Below are positions 47,637-55,644 of a stretch of 64,000 bases of DNA, in pieces. The position numbers and the translations under genes were made by a program. Position 1 is the first letter of the stretch, and the number at the start of each line of letters is the position of its first letter. The DNA is from Nocardioides marinus (GTDB lineage: Bacteria > Actinomycetota > Actinomycetes > Propionibacteriales > Nocardioidaceae): contig NZ_JACBZI010000001.1 in assembly GCF_013408145.1 (NCBI RefSeq), positions 1,843,501-1,907,500 of the forward strand, in the 5' to 3' direction. A model generated the notes under the pieces. The model had not been told where the DNA came from. It ran no database searches and was given only the letters and a program-made list of their open reading frames with translations.

Positions 47637-47674
47637 GGCGGCAGTTTCACCACCCGTCTAACGAAACTGCCGCC
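47637..47674. terminator. 12-bp stem hairpin after ypfJ
   Basis: GGCGGCAGTTTC (47637-47648) pairs with GAAACTGCCGCC (47663-47674). The loop holds ACCACCCG, a sequence shared with the palindrome 50 bp later. Confidence 0.6.
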
Positions 47675-47705
47675 TGTCTCACGGAGTTCCGGTCGACAAG
47701 CGCCG

Positions 47706-47729
47706 GTTTCACCACCCGGGTGGTGAAAC
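47706..47729. terminator. 24-bp perfect palindrome before the phosphotransferase stop
   Basis: GTTTCACCACCC and GGGTGGTGAAAC abut directly. It shares GTTTCACCACCC and the trailing GAAACTGCCGCC with the preceding hairpin, so the two are related copies. Convergent setting. Confidence 0.6.
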
Positions 47730-47740
47730 TGCCGCCGACC

Positions 47741-48649
47741 TCAGCCCGCCATCAGCCCCTCGATGAGCGGGAACTGCCGCTGCAGCGCGCGCAGGTGGGG
47801 CGCGACGGAGGGGTGGCGGAACTTGCCGGCCAGGGCGCCCTCGCCCTTGGCGACGCGGGAGAGCGCCCACTCCGCCCGCGACAGCGCGGTGTAGACCGCC
47901 ACGACCCGCGCGCCGAGCGCGACCTCCTCGGCCGTCGCGGCCCCGTCGGGCAGACCCATCAGGTAGGCCTCGAGCAGCGGGTCGAACTCCTCGCGCGCCG
48001 ACAGCAGGTAGTAGCCGAGGTCGCCGCCGACCGGCCCGGTGCCCAGGCACGACCAGTCGATCGCGACGACGTCGTCGCCCTCGCGACCGGGCAGGTTCGC
48101 GGGGGTCGGGTCGCCGTGCTGCAGCACCTGCGGCAGCGCGTCGAGCCGGGCCAGGTGGCTCTCCCGACGTGACCACAGGTGCTCGGCCACGTCCGCCACC
48201 GTGGTGCGGGCCAGCGTGGGCCAGCCGCCTCGACGCTCGGTACGACGCAGCCGGTCGCGCAGCTGGTCGCGCGCGAGCCAGGAGACGTCGGGCACCGGCG
48301 TACCGGCGAACCGGCCGAGCGCGTGGGCGGCGAACAGGCCGTTGACCGCCGCGTCCTCGACCCAGTCCTCGGTGATGGTGATGCCCTCGACGTCCTCCAC
48401 GACGTAGCTGCGCACCGGTGGCCGGAGCCCCTGGGAGCGCGCCAGGATCCCCGAGGTGACCACGTCGGCGCCGCGCCGCCAGTAGGCGAAGTGGTGGGGG
48501 TCGGAGAGCTCGGAGGGATCGTGCTCCCCCGGCGCCGCGAGGCGCTTGACGGCGACCGGCTCGTCGCCCACGACCGCTCGCCAGACCCCGATCGTGGACA
48601 TGGAGGTGCCACTCCGGAGCGGATGCCAGCCGGGCTGGGGCTGCCACAT
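47741..48649 (-). CDS. Aminoglycoside-phosphotransferase-fold protein
   Basis: A 302-residue kinase-fold protein. The ATP-binding lysine lies in EPVAVKRLAAPG, the catalytic loop is LQHGDPTPANLPG and the metal Asp in VVAIDWSCLG. Substrate is unknown. Family members phosphorylate small molecules such as sugars, choline or antibiotics, and this one lacks features of a known resistance gene. ATG at 48649 is 7 nt after TAGCGT. Confidence 0.88.
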   Translation of the reverse strand: MWQPQPGWHPLRSGTSMSTIGVWRAVVGDEPVAVKRLAAPGEHDPSELSDPHHFAYWRRGADVVTSGILARSQGLRPPVRSYVVEDVEGITITEDWVEDAAVNGLFAAHALGRFAGTPVPDVSWLARDQLRDRLRRTERRGGWPTLARTTVADVAEHLWSRRESHLARLDALPQVLQHGDPTPANLPGREGDDVVAIDWSCLGTGPVGGDLGYYLLSAREEFDPLLEAYLMGLPDGAATAEEVALGARVVAVYTALSRAEWALSRVAKGEGALAGKFRHPSVAPHLRALQRQFPLIEGLMAG

Positions 48650-48656
48650 GCGATCG

Positions 48657-48662
48657 ACGCTA
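48657..48662 (-). promoter_or_regulatory. -10 of phosphotransferase gene, sharing bases with an upstream stop
   Basis: TAGCGT (minus strand); its TAG is the stop codon of the ABC-2 permease gene. Spacer to ATG is 7 nt. Confidence 0.6.
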
Positions 48663-50243
48663 GCCGATGTCGCGCCTCCAGAAGGCCAACTGACCCATGA
48701 ACGACACGAGCGTCGCGACGGCCAGCAGCGCCAGGCTCACCCCGATCGAGACGTCCTCGGCCGGGATCGCGGGCAGGTGGTGGAACGGCGAGGACGCCTG
48801 CACCCACTCCGGCATCCGCAGCACCGGGCCGAGCAGCATCACCGCGACCGCACCCACCAGCGGCAGCCAGGCGAGCACCCCGAGGCGGGGCAGGACACCG
48901 TGGACGAGTCGGGCGCACGCGCTGAGCACGAGGACCGCCGGGGCGTAGGCGAGGGCCGGGCCGACGTAGTCCAGCACCGCTCCCGCCTCACCGGTGACCA
49001 GCGCGTAGCCGGTGCCCGTGCCGAGGCCACCGGCGGCCAGCACCAGCAGCACCCCGCCCACCGTCACCGCGACGTACGACGCCAGCCACCGTCTCCGGGA
49101 GACGGCCGTGGACAGCAACAGCTCGGCGTGACCCGCCTCCTCCTCGGCCCGCGGGCGCAGGGCGGAGGAGATCGCGAACCCGGAGGTGATCAGCGCCAGC
49201 ATCAGCAGGGCGGTCGCGTAGAACCCGGCGACGGGGTCCGCGACGCCCTGGGTCATCAGCTCGACGGTGGTCTCGGAGTCGCCGAGGAGGTCCTCGACGT
49301 CGTCGCCGATGGTGCCGTAGGCCAGGCCGGTGAGCCCCAACCCACCGGTCCAACCCAGCACGGTGGGCCGCTGCAGCCGCCACACCAGGCCCAGCGGGCT
49401 CGACAGCACCGCTCCCGCACGGTCCGGCCCGGGGCGGGCGGCGCGCAGGCCCGCCCCGATGTCGCGCCGCTGGAGCAGCGACGCGGCGAGCTGGAGGGAG
49501 AGACCCGTCGCCCCGAGCAGCAGCAGGGCGGGCCACCAGCGCAGGCCGGAGAAGGCGTGCATGCCCTGGTACCACCCGATCGGCGAGAGCCACGTCAGCA
49601 CCGGGGCGCTCACGTCGCCGACCGCCCGCAGCGCGTAGCTGGCCCCGATCACCAGGCCCGCCAGGCCGTAGCAGGTGCGTGCGCTGGCGGAGACCTGGGC
49701 GGCCACCAGGGCCGTCCCGGTGAAGCACAGCCCGACGAGCGTGAGGCCCAGGCCGAGGGCGATCGAGTCGGGCGCCGACAGCGGGTAGACCACCAGGCTC
49801 ACGGCGGTCGCCGACCCGACCGCGAGGTTGGCCACCAGCGCCGCGAGGAGCGCCGCGAGGACGGGTGCGAGGCGCCCGACCGCCGCGGCGCGCACGAGCT
49901 CGTCGCGGCCGGTCTCCTCCTCGGTGCGGGTGTGTCGCATGACGATGGCCATCGACATCAGCCCGGCCGCGATCGCGCCGAAGGCGCTGGACTGCCAGGC
50001 GACCTGCCCGCCGACGGTGTCGAGGGCCCGGGCCGGCCCGGCCATCGCAATCATCGCGGTGTTGCCGCCCATGCTGGCCGCGGCGACGTCGAGCTCGTCC
50101 TGGTCGGCGTAGAGGCCGTCGATCCCCACCGCCTGGGACCAGTAGAGCGCGCTGATCCCCAGGCTCCACCACACGATCAGCCACCGGTCGCGACGCAGCG
50201 CGGCCCGCAGCAGGGTCCCGGTGCCGGCGGTGGTCTCAGGCAT
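48660..50243 (-). CDS. ABC-2 type exporter permease, 12-TM type
   Basis: A 527-residue membrane protein with about twelve hydrophobic segments in two halves, each with an ALRRDRW / VWRLQRP-like pre-helix start. It resembles permeases annotated for antibiotic or polyketide export. It starts 8 bases before the end of the ATPase gene, so the two form one transporter. Cargo is unknown. Confidence 0.9.
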   Translation of the reverse strand: MPETTAGTGTLLRAALRRDRWLIVWWSLGISALYWSQAVGIDGLYADQDELDVAAASMGGNTAMIAMAGPARALDTVGGQVAWQSSAFGAIAAGLMSMAIVMRHTRTEEETGRDELVRAAAVGRLAPVLAALLAALVANLAVGSATAVSLVVYPLSAPDSIALGLGLTLVGLCFTGTALVAAQVSASARTCYGLAGLVIGASYALRAVGDVSAPVLTWLSPIGWYQGMHAFSGLRWWPALLLLGATGLSLQLAASLLQRRDIGAGLRAARPGPDRAGAVLSSPLGLVWRLQRPTVLGWTGGLGLTGLAYGTIGDDVEDLLGDSETTVELMTQGVADPVAGFYATALLMLALITSGFAISSALRPRAEEEAGHAELLLSTAVSRRRWLASYVAVTVGGVLLVLAAGGLGTGTGYALVTGEAGAVLDYVGPALAYAPAVLVLSACARLVHGVLPRLGVLAWLPLVGAVAVMLLGPVLRMPEWVQASSPFHHLPAIPAEDVSIGVSLALLAVATLVSFMGQLAFWRRDIG

Positions 50244-51129
50244 CCGGCCGGTCCCCGTAGTGGCGCAGGAAGAGGTCCTCCAGCGTGGGCGGCTGCGCGG
50301 TCAGGGAGCGTACGCCGGAGCGCACCAGCACCAACAGCGCGGCGTCGGTCCGCGCCGTGTCGACCTCGAAGCGCACCTTCTCGCCCTCGACGACCAGGTC
50401 GTGCACCCCGTCGAGCCCGGCCAGGTCCGGCGCGGGCCGCTCGAGCTCGGCGCTCACCGACGTGCGGGTCAGGTGCCGCAGCTCACCCAGCGTGCCCGAC
50501 TCCACCACCCGGCCGTCGCGGATGATGCTCACCCGGTCGCACAGGCTCTCGACCTCGGCGAGGATGTGGCTGGAGAGCAGCACCGTGCCCCCGGCGTCAC
50601 GGAACTCCCGGACGCACGCCTGGAACTCCGCCTCCATCAGCGGGTCCAGGCCCGACGTCGGCTCGTCGAGGAGCAGCAGCTCGACGTCGGCGGCCAGCGC
50701 GGCGACGAGGGCGACCTTCTGCCGGTTGCCCTTGCTGTAGGAGCGACCCCGCTTGGTGAGGTCGAGCCCGAAGCGCTGGACCAGCGCGTCGCGTCGGGCG
50801 GGGTCCAACCCGCCGCGCAGCCTGCCCAGCAGGTCGAGGCACTCGCCCCCGCTGAGGTTCGGCCAGAGACTGACGTCACCCGGGACGTAGGCCAGCCGGC
50901 GGTGCAGGGCGGCCGCGTCGCGCCACGGGTCACCGCCGAGCAGGCGGGTCTCGCCGGCATCGGCGCGCAGCAGCCCGAGCAGCACCCGGATGGCCGTCGA
51001 CTTGCCGGCCCCGTTGGGCCCGAGGAACCCGTGCACCTCCCCCGCGGCCACCTCGAGGTCCAGCCCGTCGAGGGCCCGGGTGCTGCCGAAGGTCTTGACC
51101 AGGCCCCGGATCCGGATGGGAGCGTCCAC
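50236..51129 (-). CDS. ABC exporter ATP-binding protein
   Basis: A 297-residue ATPase. Walker [10 protein letters not shown], signature-like [12 protein letters not shown] (common in drug-export ABC-2 ATPases), Walker [14 protein letters not shown] and switch [10 protein letters not shown] ~75-residue C-terminal regulatory domain follows. GTG at 51129 lies 7 nt after TAGCGT, which removes a long spurious frame upstream. Confidence 0.93.
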   Translation of the reverse strand: MDAPIRIRGLVKTFGSTRALDGLDLEVAAGEVHGFLGPNGAGKSTAIRVLLGLLRADAGETRLLGGDPWRDAAALHRRLAYVPGDVSLWPNLSGGECLDLLGRLRGGLDPARRDALVQRFGLDLTKRGRSYSKGNRQKVALVAALAADVELLLLDEPTSGLDPLMEAEFQACVREFRDAGGTVLLSSHILAEVESLCDRVSIIRDGRVVESGTLGELRHLTRTSVSAELERPAPDLAGLDGVHDLVVEGEKVRFEVDTARTDAALLVLVRSGVRSLTAQPPTLEDLFLRHYGDRPDA

Positions 51130-51136
51130 GCCCGGC

Positions 51137-51142
51137 ACGCTA
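51137..51142 (-). promoter_or_regulatory. -10 of ABC exporter operon
   Basis: TAGCGT (minus strand), 7 nt before GTG at 51129; it also covers the last codon of the acVLRF1 gene (stop at 51140-51142 is TAG). Confidence 0.6.
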
Positions 51143-51817
51143 GCGGCCCGCGGCGTCGTCCGCACCGGGTCGGTCCGGCCACGACGGGCCGTCGCTGTTG
51201 TGCACCTCCACCACGACCGAGCAGGCGTCGGCCACCGCCTGCTCCAGCACCGCACGGCGCGGGTCGGGCACGGGGAGGCGCCGGTCGGCGACCTCGAGCC
51301 GCCGCAGCCGGGGGTCGTCGAGCACGGCCTCGAGCGCGCCGGCGTCACCGCCGGTCACCACCGGGCCCGACAGGTCCCCCAGGAGGCGTACGGCGTGCTC
51401 GGCCGCCGCCTCGTAGGCCTGGCGTGCCTGGTTGTCCCGCCGACGGGCGAACCGCTGCTGGGACTGACCGCCCGCCTTCGTGCGCCCCTGCACGTGTCGC
51501 TGACCGACCTTGCTGGCGCTCGTGCGCGTCCCCGCGAGCCGCGCCACCGCGAAGCCGCCCTTGCGCACCAGCAGCACGCCCCAGTCGGCCGGCGGAGCCG
51601 TCCGGGCGGCGGTGGCGAACGCCCCGGCATCCGGCAGACCGGCGTACCCCGTGGCGAAGGGGAGCTCCATCCGGAAGGCCGAGCCGTCGCTCGCCGCCCC
51701 CTGCAGCCCGGCATCCAGCACGGTGAGGGCCGTCGTGCCGTGCCGGCCCTGGAAGTTCTGCACCCACCGCTCGACCCGGTCCGCCGGCACGAGCAGGGAG
51801 GTGTCGGGGGAACCCAC
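51140..51817 (-). CDS. acVLRF1-type peptidyl-tRNA hydrolase/release factor
   Basis: A 225-residue protein of the Vms1/Ankzf1-like release factor 1 family. The diagnostic segment is [15 protein letters not shown], with GGQ at residues 116-118, related to the eRF1 GGQ loop. In Vms1 this releases nascent chains from stalled ribosomes. Its role in bacteria is little studied. GTG at 51817 begins one base after the stop of the ASCH-like gene, and its TAG stop supplies the -10 of the ABC exporter. Confidence 0.88.
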   Translation of the reverse strand: MGSPDTSLLVPADRVERWVQNFQGRHGTTALTVLDAGLQGAASDGSAFRMELPFATGYAGLPDAGAFATAARTAPPADWGVLLVRKGGFAVARLAGTRTSASKVGQRHVQGRTKAGGQSQQRFARRRDNQARQAYEAAAEHAVRLLGDLSGPVVTGGDAGALEAVLDDPRLRRLEVADRRLPVPDPRRAVLEQAVADACSVVVEVHNSDGPSWPDRPGADDAAGR

Positions 51818-51818
51818 C

Positions 51819-52190
51819 TCAGGAGTCCTGGTGGACGACCCGGAAGTGCTCCACGACGGACCCGCCCTGCACGTCGACGGAGGTGACCTCCAGCAGGGCG
51901 ACCGGGTGCCCGCCGGCGTCGGTCAGGATGCTCAGCGACCCCGGGACGGGCAGCTCGTCGCCGTACTCCTCGACGCTGCCCTCGAGCGAGGTCCGGGCAC
52001 CGGAGAGCACCTCGACGAGCATCCGCTCACCCTCCGGCTGGTCCCCGAAGGACCAGGCCGGCGGCGGGACGACCTCGAGGGTCGTCGGGCCGAAGTACGA
52101 CGGCGCCACGTTGAGCCGCGCGTGGAACCGGGCGAGGTCCCAGAACGCGCGGACCGCCTCCTCGGCTGGGTCGGTCTCGGGGGCGGTCAT
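51819..52190 (-). CDS. Short ASCH-domain-like protein
   Basis: A 123-residue protein resembling the first two thirds of ASCH-domain proteins: AVRAFWDLARFHARL, PPAWSFGDQPEGERM, and GSVEEYGDELPVPGSLSILTD, with EVTSVDVQ near the end. The last third seen in relatives (an Arg/Trp-rich segment) is missing. ASCH folds bind RNA or modified nucleotides. It heads the acVLRF1 gene and is coupled to it. ATG at 52190 is set by TAGCCT at 6 nt. Confidence 0.65.
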   Translation of the reverse strand: MTAPETDPAEEAVRAFWDLARFHARLNVAPSYFGPTTLEVVPPPAWSFGDQPEGERMLVEVLSGARTSLEGSVEEYGDELPVPGSLSILTDAGGHPVALLEVTSVDVQGGSVVEHFRVVHQDS

Positions 52191-52196
52191 CACGCC

Positions 52197-52202
52197 AGGC
52201 TA
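52197..52202 (-). promoter_or_regulatory. -10 of the ASCH/acVLRF1 operon
   Basis: TAGCCT (minus strand), 6 nt before ATG at 52190; a GTG at 52193 would be only 3 nt away and is rejected. Confidence 0.55.
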
Positions 52203-52295
52203 GCCGGACGGCCCTCGTGGAACACCCAGGATGTCTCGACCCGGGCGTCACGACCTCGCAGGCTCGGCCGTGGCCCTTGCTCGACCTCTTCGGGT

Positions 52296-52326
52296 CAGGA
52301 CGTCACTCGTTCCTCGTGACGTCCTG
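52296..52326 (-). terminator. Hairpin at the 3' end of the suf operon
   Basis: CAGGACGTCAC (52296-52306) pairs with GTGACGTCCTG (52316-52326) over 11 bp, 9-nt loop. It begins 3 nt after the sufT stop, with no U-tract. Confidence 0.65.
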
Positions 52327-52328
52327 CC

Positions 52329-52709
52329 TCACACGTTGAACCCGAGCGCGCGGAGCTGCTCGCGACCGTCGTCGGTGATCTTGTCCGGGCCCCACGGCGG
52401 CATCCAGACCCAGTTGATGGCGACGTCGTTGACCAGGCCCTCCAGGGCGGAGTCGGTCTGGTCCTGGATGACGTCGGTCAGCGGGCAGGCCGCGGAGGTG
52501 AGGGTCATGTCGACGACGCAGTTCGACGACTCGTCGACGTGGACCCCGTAGACCAGGCCGAGGTCGACGACGTTGATGCCGAGCTCGGGGTCCACGACGT
52601 CCTTGAGCGCCTCGGTGACCTCCTCGACCGTCACGGTCGACGCGGAGCCCGAGGGGGCCGGGACGTCCGTGGGCAGGTCGGAGTGGTCGGGGGTGTGGGT
52701 GTCAGTCAT
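52329..52709 (-). CDS. sufT: SufT/MIP18-type Fe-S cluster assembly factor (DUF59)
   Basis: A 126-residue protein. After a ~28-residue polar start comes the DUF59 domain: EALKDVVDPELGINVVDLGLVY, the Cys motif LTSAACPLTD and VWMPPWGPDKI. Such proteins help load clusters onto client enzymes. Last gene of the suf operon, overlapping the end of sufU by 8 bases; GGGAGG stands before its ATG. Confidence 0.93.
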   Translation of the reverse strand: MTDTHTPDHSDLPTDVPAPSGSASTVTVEEVTEALKDVVDPELGINVVDLGLVYGVHVDESSNCVVDMTLTSAACPLTDVIQDQTDSALEGLVNDVAINWVWMPPWGPDKITDDGREQLRALGFNV

Positions 52710-53184
52710 CGGTGCCTCCCTGGGCGGGGCTGGTTGCGTCGGTGGTCGAGAGCGACTGGCCGGTGGCGTCCTTCCATGCCATCCAGCCCAGCAGTGCGCA
52801 CTTCACGCGCGCGGGGAACTTGGCGACGCCGGAGAAGGCGATGCCGTCCTCCAGCACCTCCTCGTCGGGCTCCACGGCGCCCTTCCCCTGCATGAGGGTG
52901 AGGAACTCCTCGTGGATGCCCATGGCCTCCTCGACCGGCTTGCCGATGACCAGGTCGGTCATCACCGAGGTCGAGGCCTGCGAGATCGAGCAGCCCACGG
53001 CGTCGTACGACACGTCGGCCACGACGCCGTCGGCCACGTGCACGCGCAGCGTGACCTCGTCGCCGCAGGTCGGGTTCACGTGGTGGACCTCGGCCGCGAA
53101 GGGCTCGCGGAGTCCCTTGTGGTGGGGGTTCTTGTAGTGGTCCAGGATGATCTCCTGGTACAGCGAGTCCAGCTCCGCCGACAT
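52702..53184 (-). CDS. sufU: Zinc-dependent sulfurtransferase SufU
   Basis: Accepts persulfide sulfur from SufS and passes it to the SufBCD scaffold. The 160-residue protein has the three zinc/persulfide cysteines in NPTCGDEVTL, GCSISQAS and RVKCALLGW, together with the Asp of CGDE. Start ATG overlaps the sufS TGA by one base. Confidence 0.95.
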   Translation of the reverse strand: MSAELDSLYQEIILDHYKNPHHKGLREPFAAEVHHVNPTCGDEVTLRVHVADGVVADVSYDAVGCSISQASTSVMTDLVIGKPVEEAMGIHEEFLTLMQGKGAVEPDEEVLEDGIAFSGVAKFPARVKCALLGWMAWKDATGQSLSTTDATSPAQGGTDD

Positions 53185-54449
53185 CAGTCCACCTTGAAGT
53201 AGGAACGGGTGTAGTGCAGCGCCTCGACCAGTGCGTCGATCTCGCCCGGCGTCGTGTAGACGTACGACGACATCCGGGTCGAGCTCTGCACGCCGAACTT
53301 CGCGTGCGCCGGCCGGGCGCAGTGGTGCCCGGCCCGCACGGCGACACCGCGCACGTCCAGCACCTGCGCGACGTCGTGGGGGTGCACGCCGTCGAGCTCG
53401 AAGGAGATCGCTCCCCCGCGCAGCCGGGCGTCCAGCGGGCCGAGGACCTTCAGGCCCGGCACCGTGGCCATGCCGTCGAGCGCGTAGGCGGTGATGGTCT
53501 GCTCGTGACGGTGCACGGCCTCCATGTCGAGGGCGGCGAGGTAGTCCACCGCAGCGCCGAGCCCGACGGACTCGACGATCGGCGGGGTGCCGGCCTCGAA
53601 CTTGTGGGGCAGCCCGGCGTAGGTCGAGCGCTCCATCGTGACGGTCTCGATCATCTCGCCACCGCCGAGGAACGGCGGCAGCTCCTCCAGCAGCTCTCGG
53701 CGACCCCACAGGACACCGATGCCGGTGGGCCCGACGACCTTGTGGCCGGTGAAGACGACCACGTCGGGCCGCTCCGCCGGCGCCATGGCGGCCAGGTCGA
53801 TCGGCAGCTGCGGCGCCGCCTGCGAGGCGTCCACGACCACGATCGCGCCGACCTCGTGGGCACGGCGGGTCAGCTCGGCGACCGGGTTGATCGTGCCGAG
53901 CATGTTCGACACCCAGGTGAAGGTGACGACCTTGGTGCGCTCGGTGATCAGCTCGTCGACCTGCGAGAGGTCGAGCAGGCCGTCGTCGTCGAAGGTGAAC
54001 CACCGCAGGTCCGCGCCCGTGCGCTGGGTCAGCATCTGCCACGGCACGATGTTGGAGTGGTGCTCCATCTCCGTGGTGACCACGACATCGCCCGGTCCGA
54101 CCTGTCGGGGACCCGGCAGGGCAAGGGTGTTCGCGACGAGGTTGAGCGCCTCGGAGGCGTTCTTGGTGAAGATCACCTCGTCGCGCTCGGGCGCGCCGAT
54201 GAACGAGGCCACCTTGTCCCGGCCGCCCTCGAACGCCTCGGTCGCCTCCGCGCCGAGCATGTGCATGGCGCGCGCGACGTTGGCGTTGTGCCGCTCGAGG
54301 TGGTCGACCATCGCATCGATCACCACCTGCGGCTTCTGCGAGGTGTTGGCGCTGTCGAGGTAGACCAGCGGCCGCCCGTCCGGGGTGGTGCGGGACAGGA
54401 TCGGGAAGTCCTTGCGGACGACCTCGAGGTCAGGAAGCAGGCCTTCCAT
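53184..54449 (-). CDS. sufS: Cysteine desulfurase SufS
   Basis: PLP enzyme giving the sulfur for Fe-S clusters. The 421-residue protein has the PLP lysine in TGHKVVGPTGIG and the active cysteine in RAGHHCARP; TKNASEALNLV and VVDASQAAPQ bind the cofactor. ATG at 54449 is used; TTG at 54452 directly before it is a weaker choice. A palindromic repeat separates it from sufC. Confidence 0.95.
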   Translation of the reverse strand: MEGLLPDLEVVRKDFPILSRTTPDGRPLVYLDSANTSQKPQVVIDAMVDHLERHNANVARAMHMLGAEATEAFEGGRDKVASFIGAPERDEVIFTKNASEALNLVANTLALPGPRQVGPGDVVVTTEMEHHSNIVPWQMLTQRTGADLRWFTFDDDGLLDLSQVDELITERTKVVTFTWVSNMLGTINPVAELTRRAHEVGAIVVVDASQAAPQLPIDLAAMAPAERPDVVVFTGHKVVGPTGIGVLWGRRELLEELPPFLGGGEMIETVTMERSTYAGLPHKFEAGTPPIVESVGLGAAVDYLAALDMEAVHRHEQTITAYALDGMATVPGLKVLGPLDARLRGGAISFELDGVHPHDVAQVLDVRGVAVRAGHHCARPAHAKFGVQSSTRMSSYVYTTPGEIDALVEALHYTRSYFKVD

Positions 54450-54489
54450 CAACGATCCCTACCTTTCTGCGAGACGGTGGTGCCGGTGA

Positions 54490-54539
54490 GGTGGTCTCGA
54501 CGCACGCTCGGCGCTGGCGCGCCTCGCTGCTCGACCACC
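54490..54539. repeat. Imperfect palindromic (REP-like) element inside the suf operon
   Basis: GGTGGTCTCGA at the left and TCGACCACC at the right, with GGCGCTGGCGC between. It fills the 92-bp gap between sufC and sufS. Elements with GGTGGTC/GACCACC ends are scattered in Nocardioides-type genomes, as I recall. It could stabilise or attenuate the mRNA. Confidence 0.65.
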
Positions 54540-54541
54540 GC

Positions 54542-55300
54542 TCAGGCGTTGACCTTGAGGTAGGACTCGTAGCCCTCGGCCTCGAGCTTGTCGGCCAGCT
54601 CCGGCCCGCCGGACTCTGCGACCTTGCCGTCGACGAAGACGTGGACCTTGTCGGGCTGGATGTAGCGCAGGATGCGGGTGTAGTGGGTGATGAGCAGGAC
54701 GCCCTTGCCCTCACGCTCGCGGAAGCGGTTCACGCCCTCGGAGACGACCTTGAGCGCGTCGATGTCGAGACCGGAGTCGGTCTCGTCGAGGATCGCGACC
54801 TTGGGGTCGAGCAGCTCGAGCTGGGCGATCTCGTGGCGCTTCTTCTCACCGCCGGAGAAGCCCTCGTTGACCGAGCGGGCGGAGAACGTCGAGTCCAGGT
54901 TGAGGTGCTCGAGCGCGGCGTTGACGTCCTTGACCCAGGTGCGCAGCTTGGGCGCCTCGCCGTCGATGGCGGTCTTCGCGGTGCGCAGGAAGTTCGCGAC
55001 CGAGACGCCGGGGACCTCGACGGGGTACTGCATGGCCAGGAAGAGCCCCGCGCGGGCGCGCTCGTCGACCGACATCGCCAGCACGTCCTCGCCGTCGAGG
55101 GTGACCGAGCCGCCGGTGATCGTGTACTTCGGGTGGCCGGCGATGGAGTAGGCCAGGGTGGACTTGCCGGAGCCGTTGGGCCCCATGATCGCGTGGGTCT
55201 CGCCGCTGTCGATGGTCAGCGTGACGCCCTTGAGGATCTCCTTGGGTCCGTCCTCGGTGTCGACAGAGACCTGGAGGTCGGTGATCTGGAGGGTGCTCAT
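54542..55300 (-). CDS. sufC: Fe-S assembly ATPase SufC
   Basis: A 252-residue soluble ABC ATPase that drives the SufB-SufD scaffold. Walker A GPNGSGKSTL, signature FSGGEKKRHE and Walker B VAILDETDSGLD, the last with the SufC-typical DETDSGLD. ATG overlaps the Rieske-gene stop by ATGA. Confidence 0.97.
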   Translation of the reverse strand: MSTLQITDLQVSVDTEDGPKEILKGVTLTIDSGETHAIMGPNGSGKSTLAYSIAGHPKYTITGGSVTLDGEDVLAMSVDERARAGLFLAMQYPVEVPGVSVANFLRTAKTAIDGEAPKLRTWVKDVNAALEHLNLDSTFSARSVNEGFSGGEKKRHEIAQLELLDPKVAILDETDSGLDIDALKVVSEGVNRFREREGKGVLLITHYTRILRYIQPDKVHVFVDGKVAESGGPELADKLEAEGYESYLKVNA

Positions 55301-55644
55301 GCGGGGGTGACTCCGTTCAGGGTGGTGGTCGTGTCGATGAAGATGTCGCCGTCTCTGACCTCGACGGGGAAGGTGGCCACCGGCTCGGTGGCGGGCAGCC
55401 CGGAGGGCTTGCCGGTGCGCAGGTCGAAGCGGGAGCCGTGCAGCCAGCACTCCACGGTGCAGTCGGCGACCTCGCCCTCGCTGAGCGAGACCGCCGCGTG
55501 GCTGCACTGGTCCTGCAGTGCGAAGACCTCGGCGTCGGGCCCGTCGCCGTCGCGTGCGACGGCGACGGAGTACTCCCCGACGACGACCGCGAGGGCCTCG
55601 TCGGCGGGGACGTCGGCCAGCGCGCAGGCGCGCTCGAAGGCCAT
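55297..55644 (-). CDS. Rieske-type ferredoxin in the suf operon
   Basis: A 115-residue small Rieske [2Fe-2S] protein. Ligands: CSHAAVSL (Cys, His) and CWLHGSRFD (Cys, His), 17 residues apart. It resembles the non-heme-iron-oxygenase ferredoxin subunits. Placed between sufD and sufC in many actinobacteria, it may serve electron transfer for cluster assembly. Overlaps at both ends show tight coupling. Confidence 0.92.
   Translation of the reverse strand: MAFERACALADVPADEALAVVVGEYSVAVARDGDGPDAEVFALQDQCSHAAVSLSEGEVADCTVECWLHGSRFDLRTGKPSGLPATEPVATFPVEVRDGDIFIDTTTTLNGVTPA

Noticed and set aside
47741..48649. Antibiotic-resistance aminoglycoside phosphotransferase
   Set aside because: Only the general fold motifs (HGD, IDW) are present; nothing ties it to drug substrates.
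48546..50525. Long plus-strand frames opposite the ABC-2 permease (and likewise at 45132-46715, 54491-55699 and 56828-58870)
   Set aside because: Shadows of well-supported minus-strand genes, with Arg/Gly/Asp/His-rich meaningless sequence.
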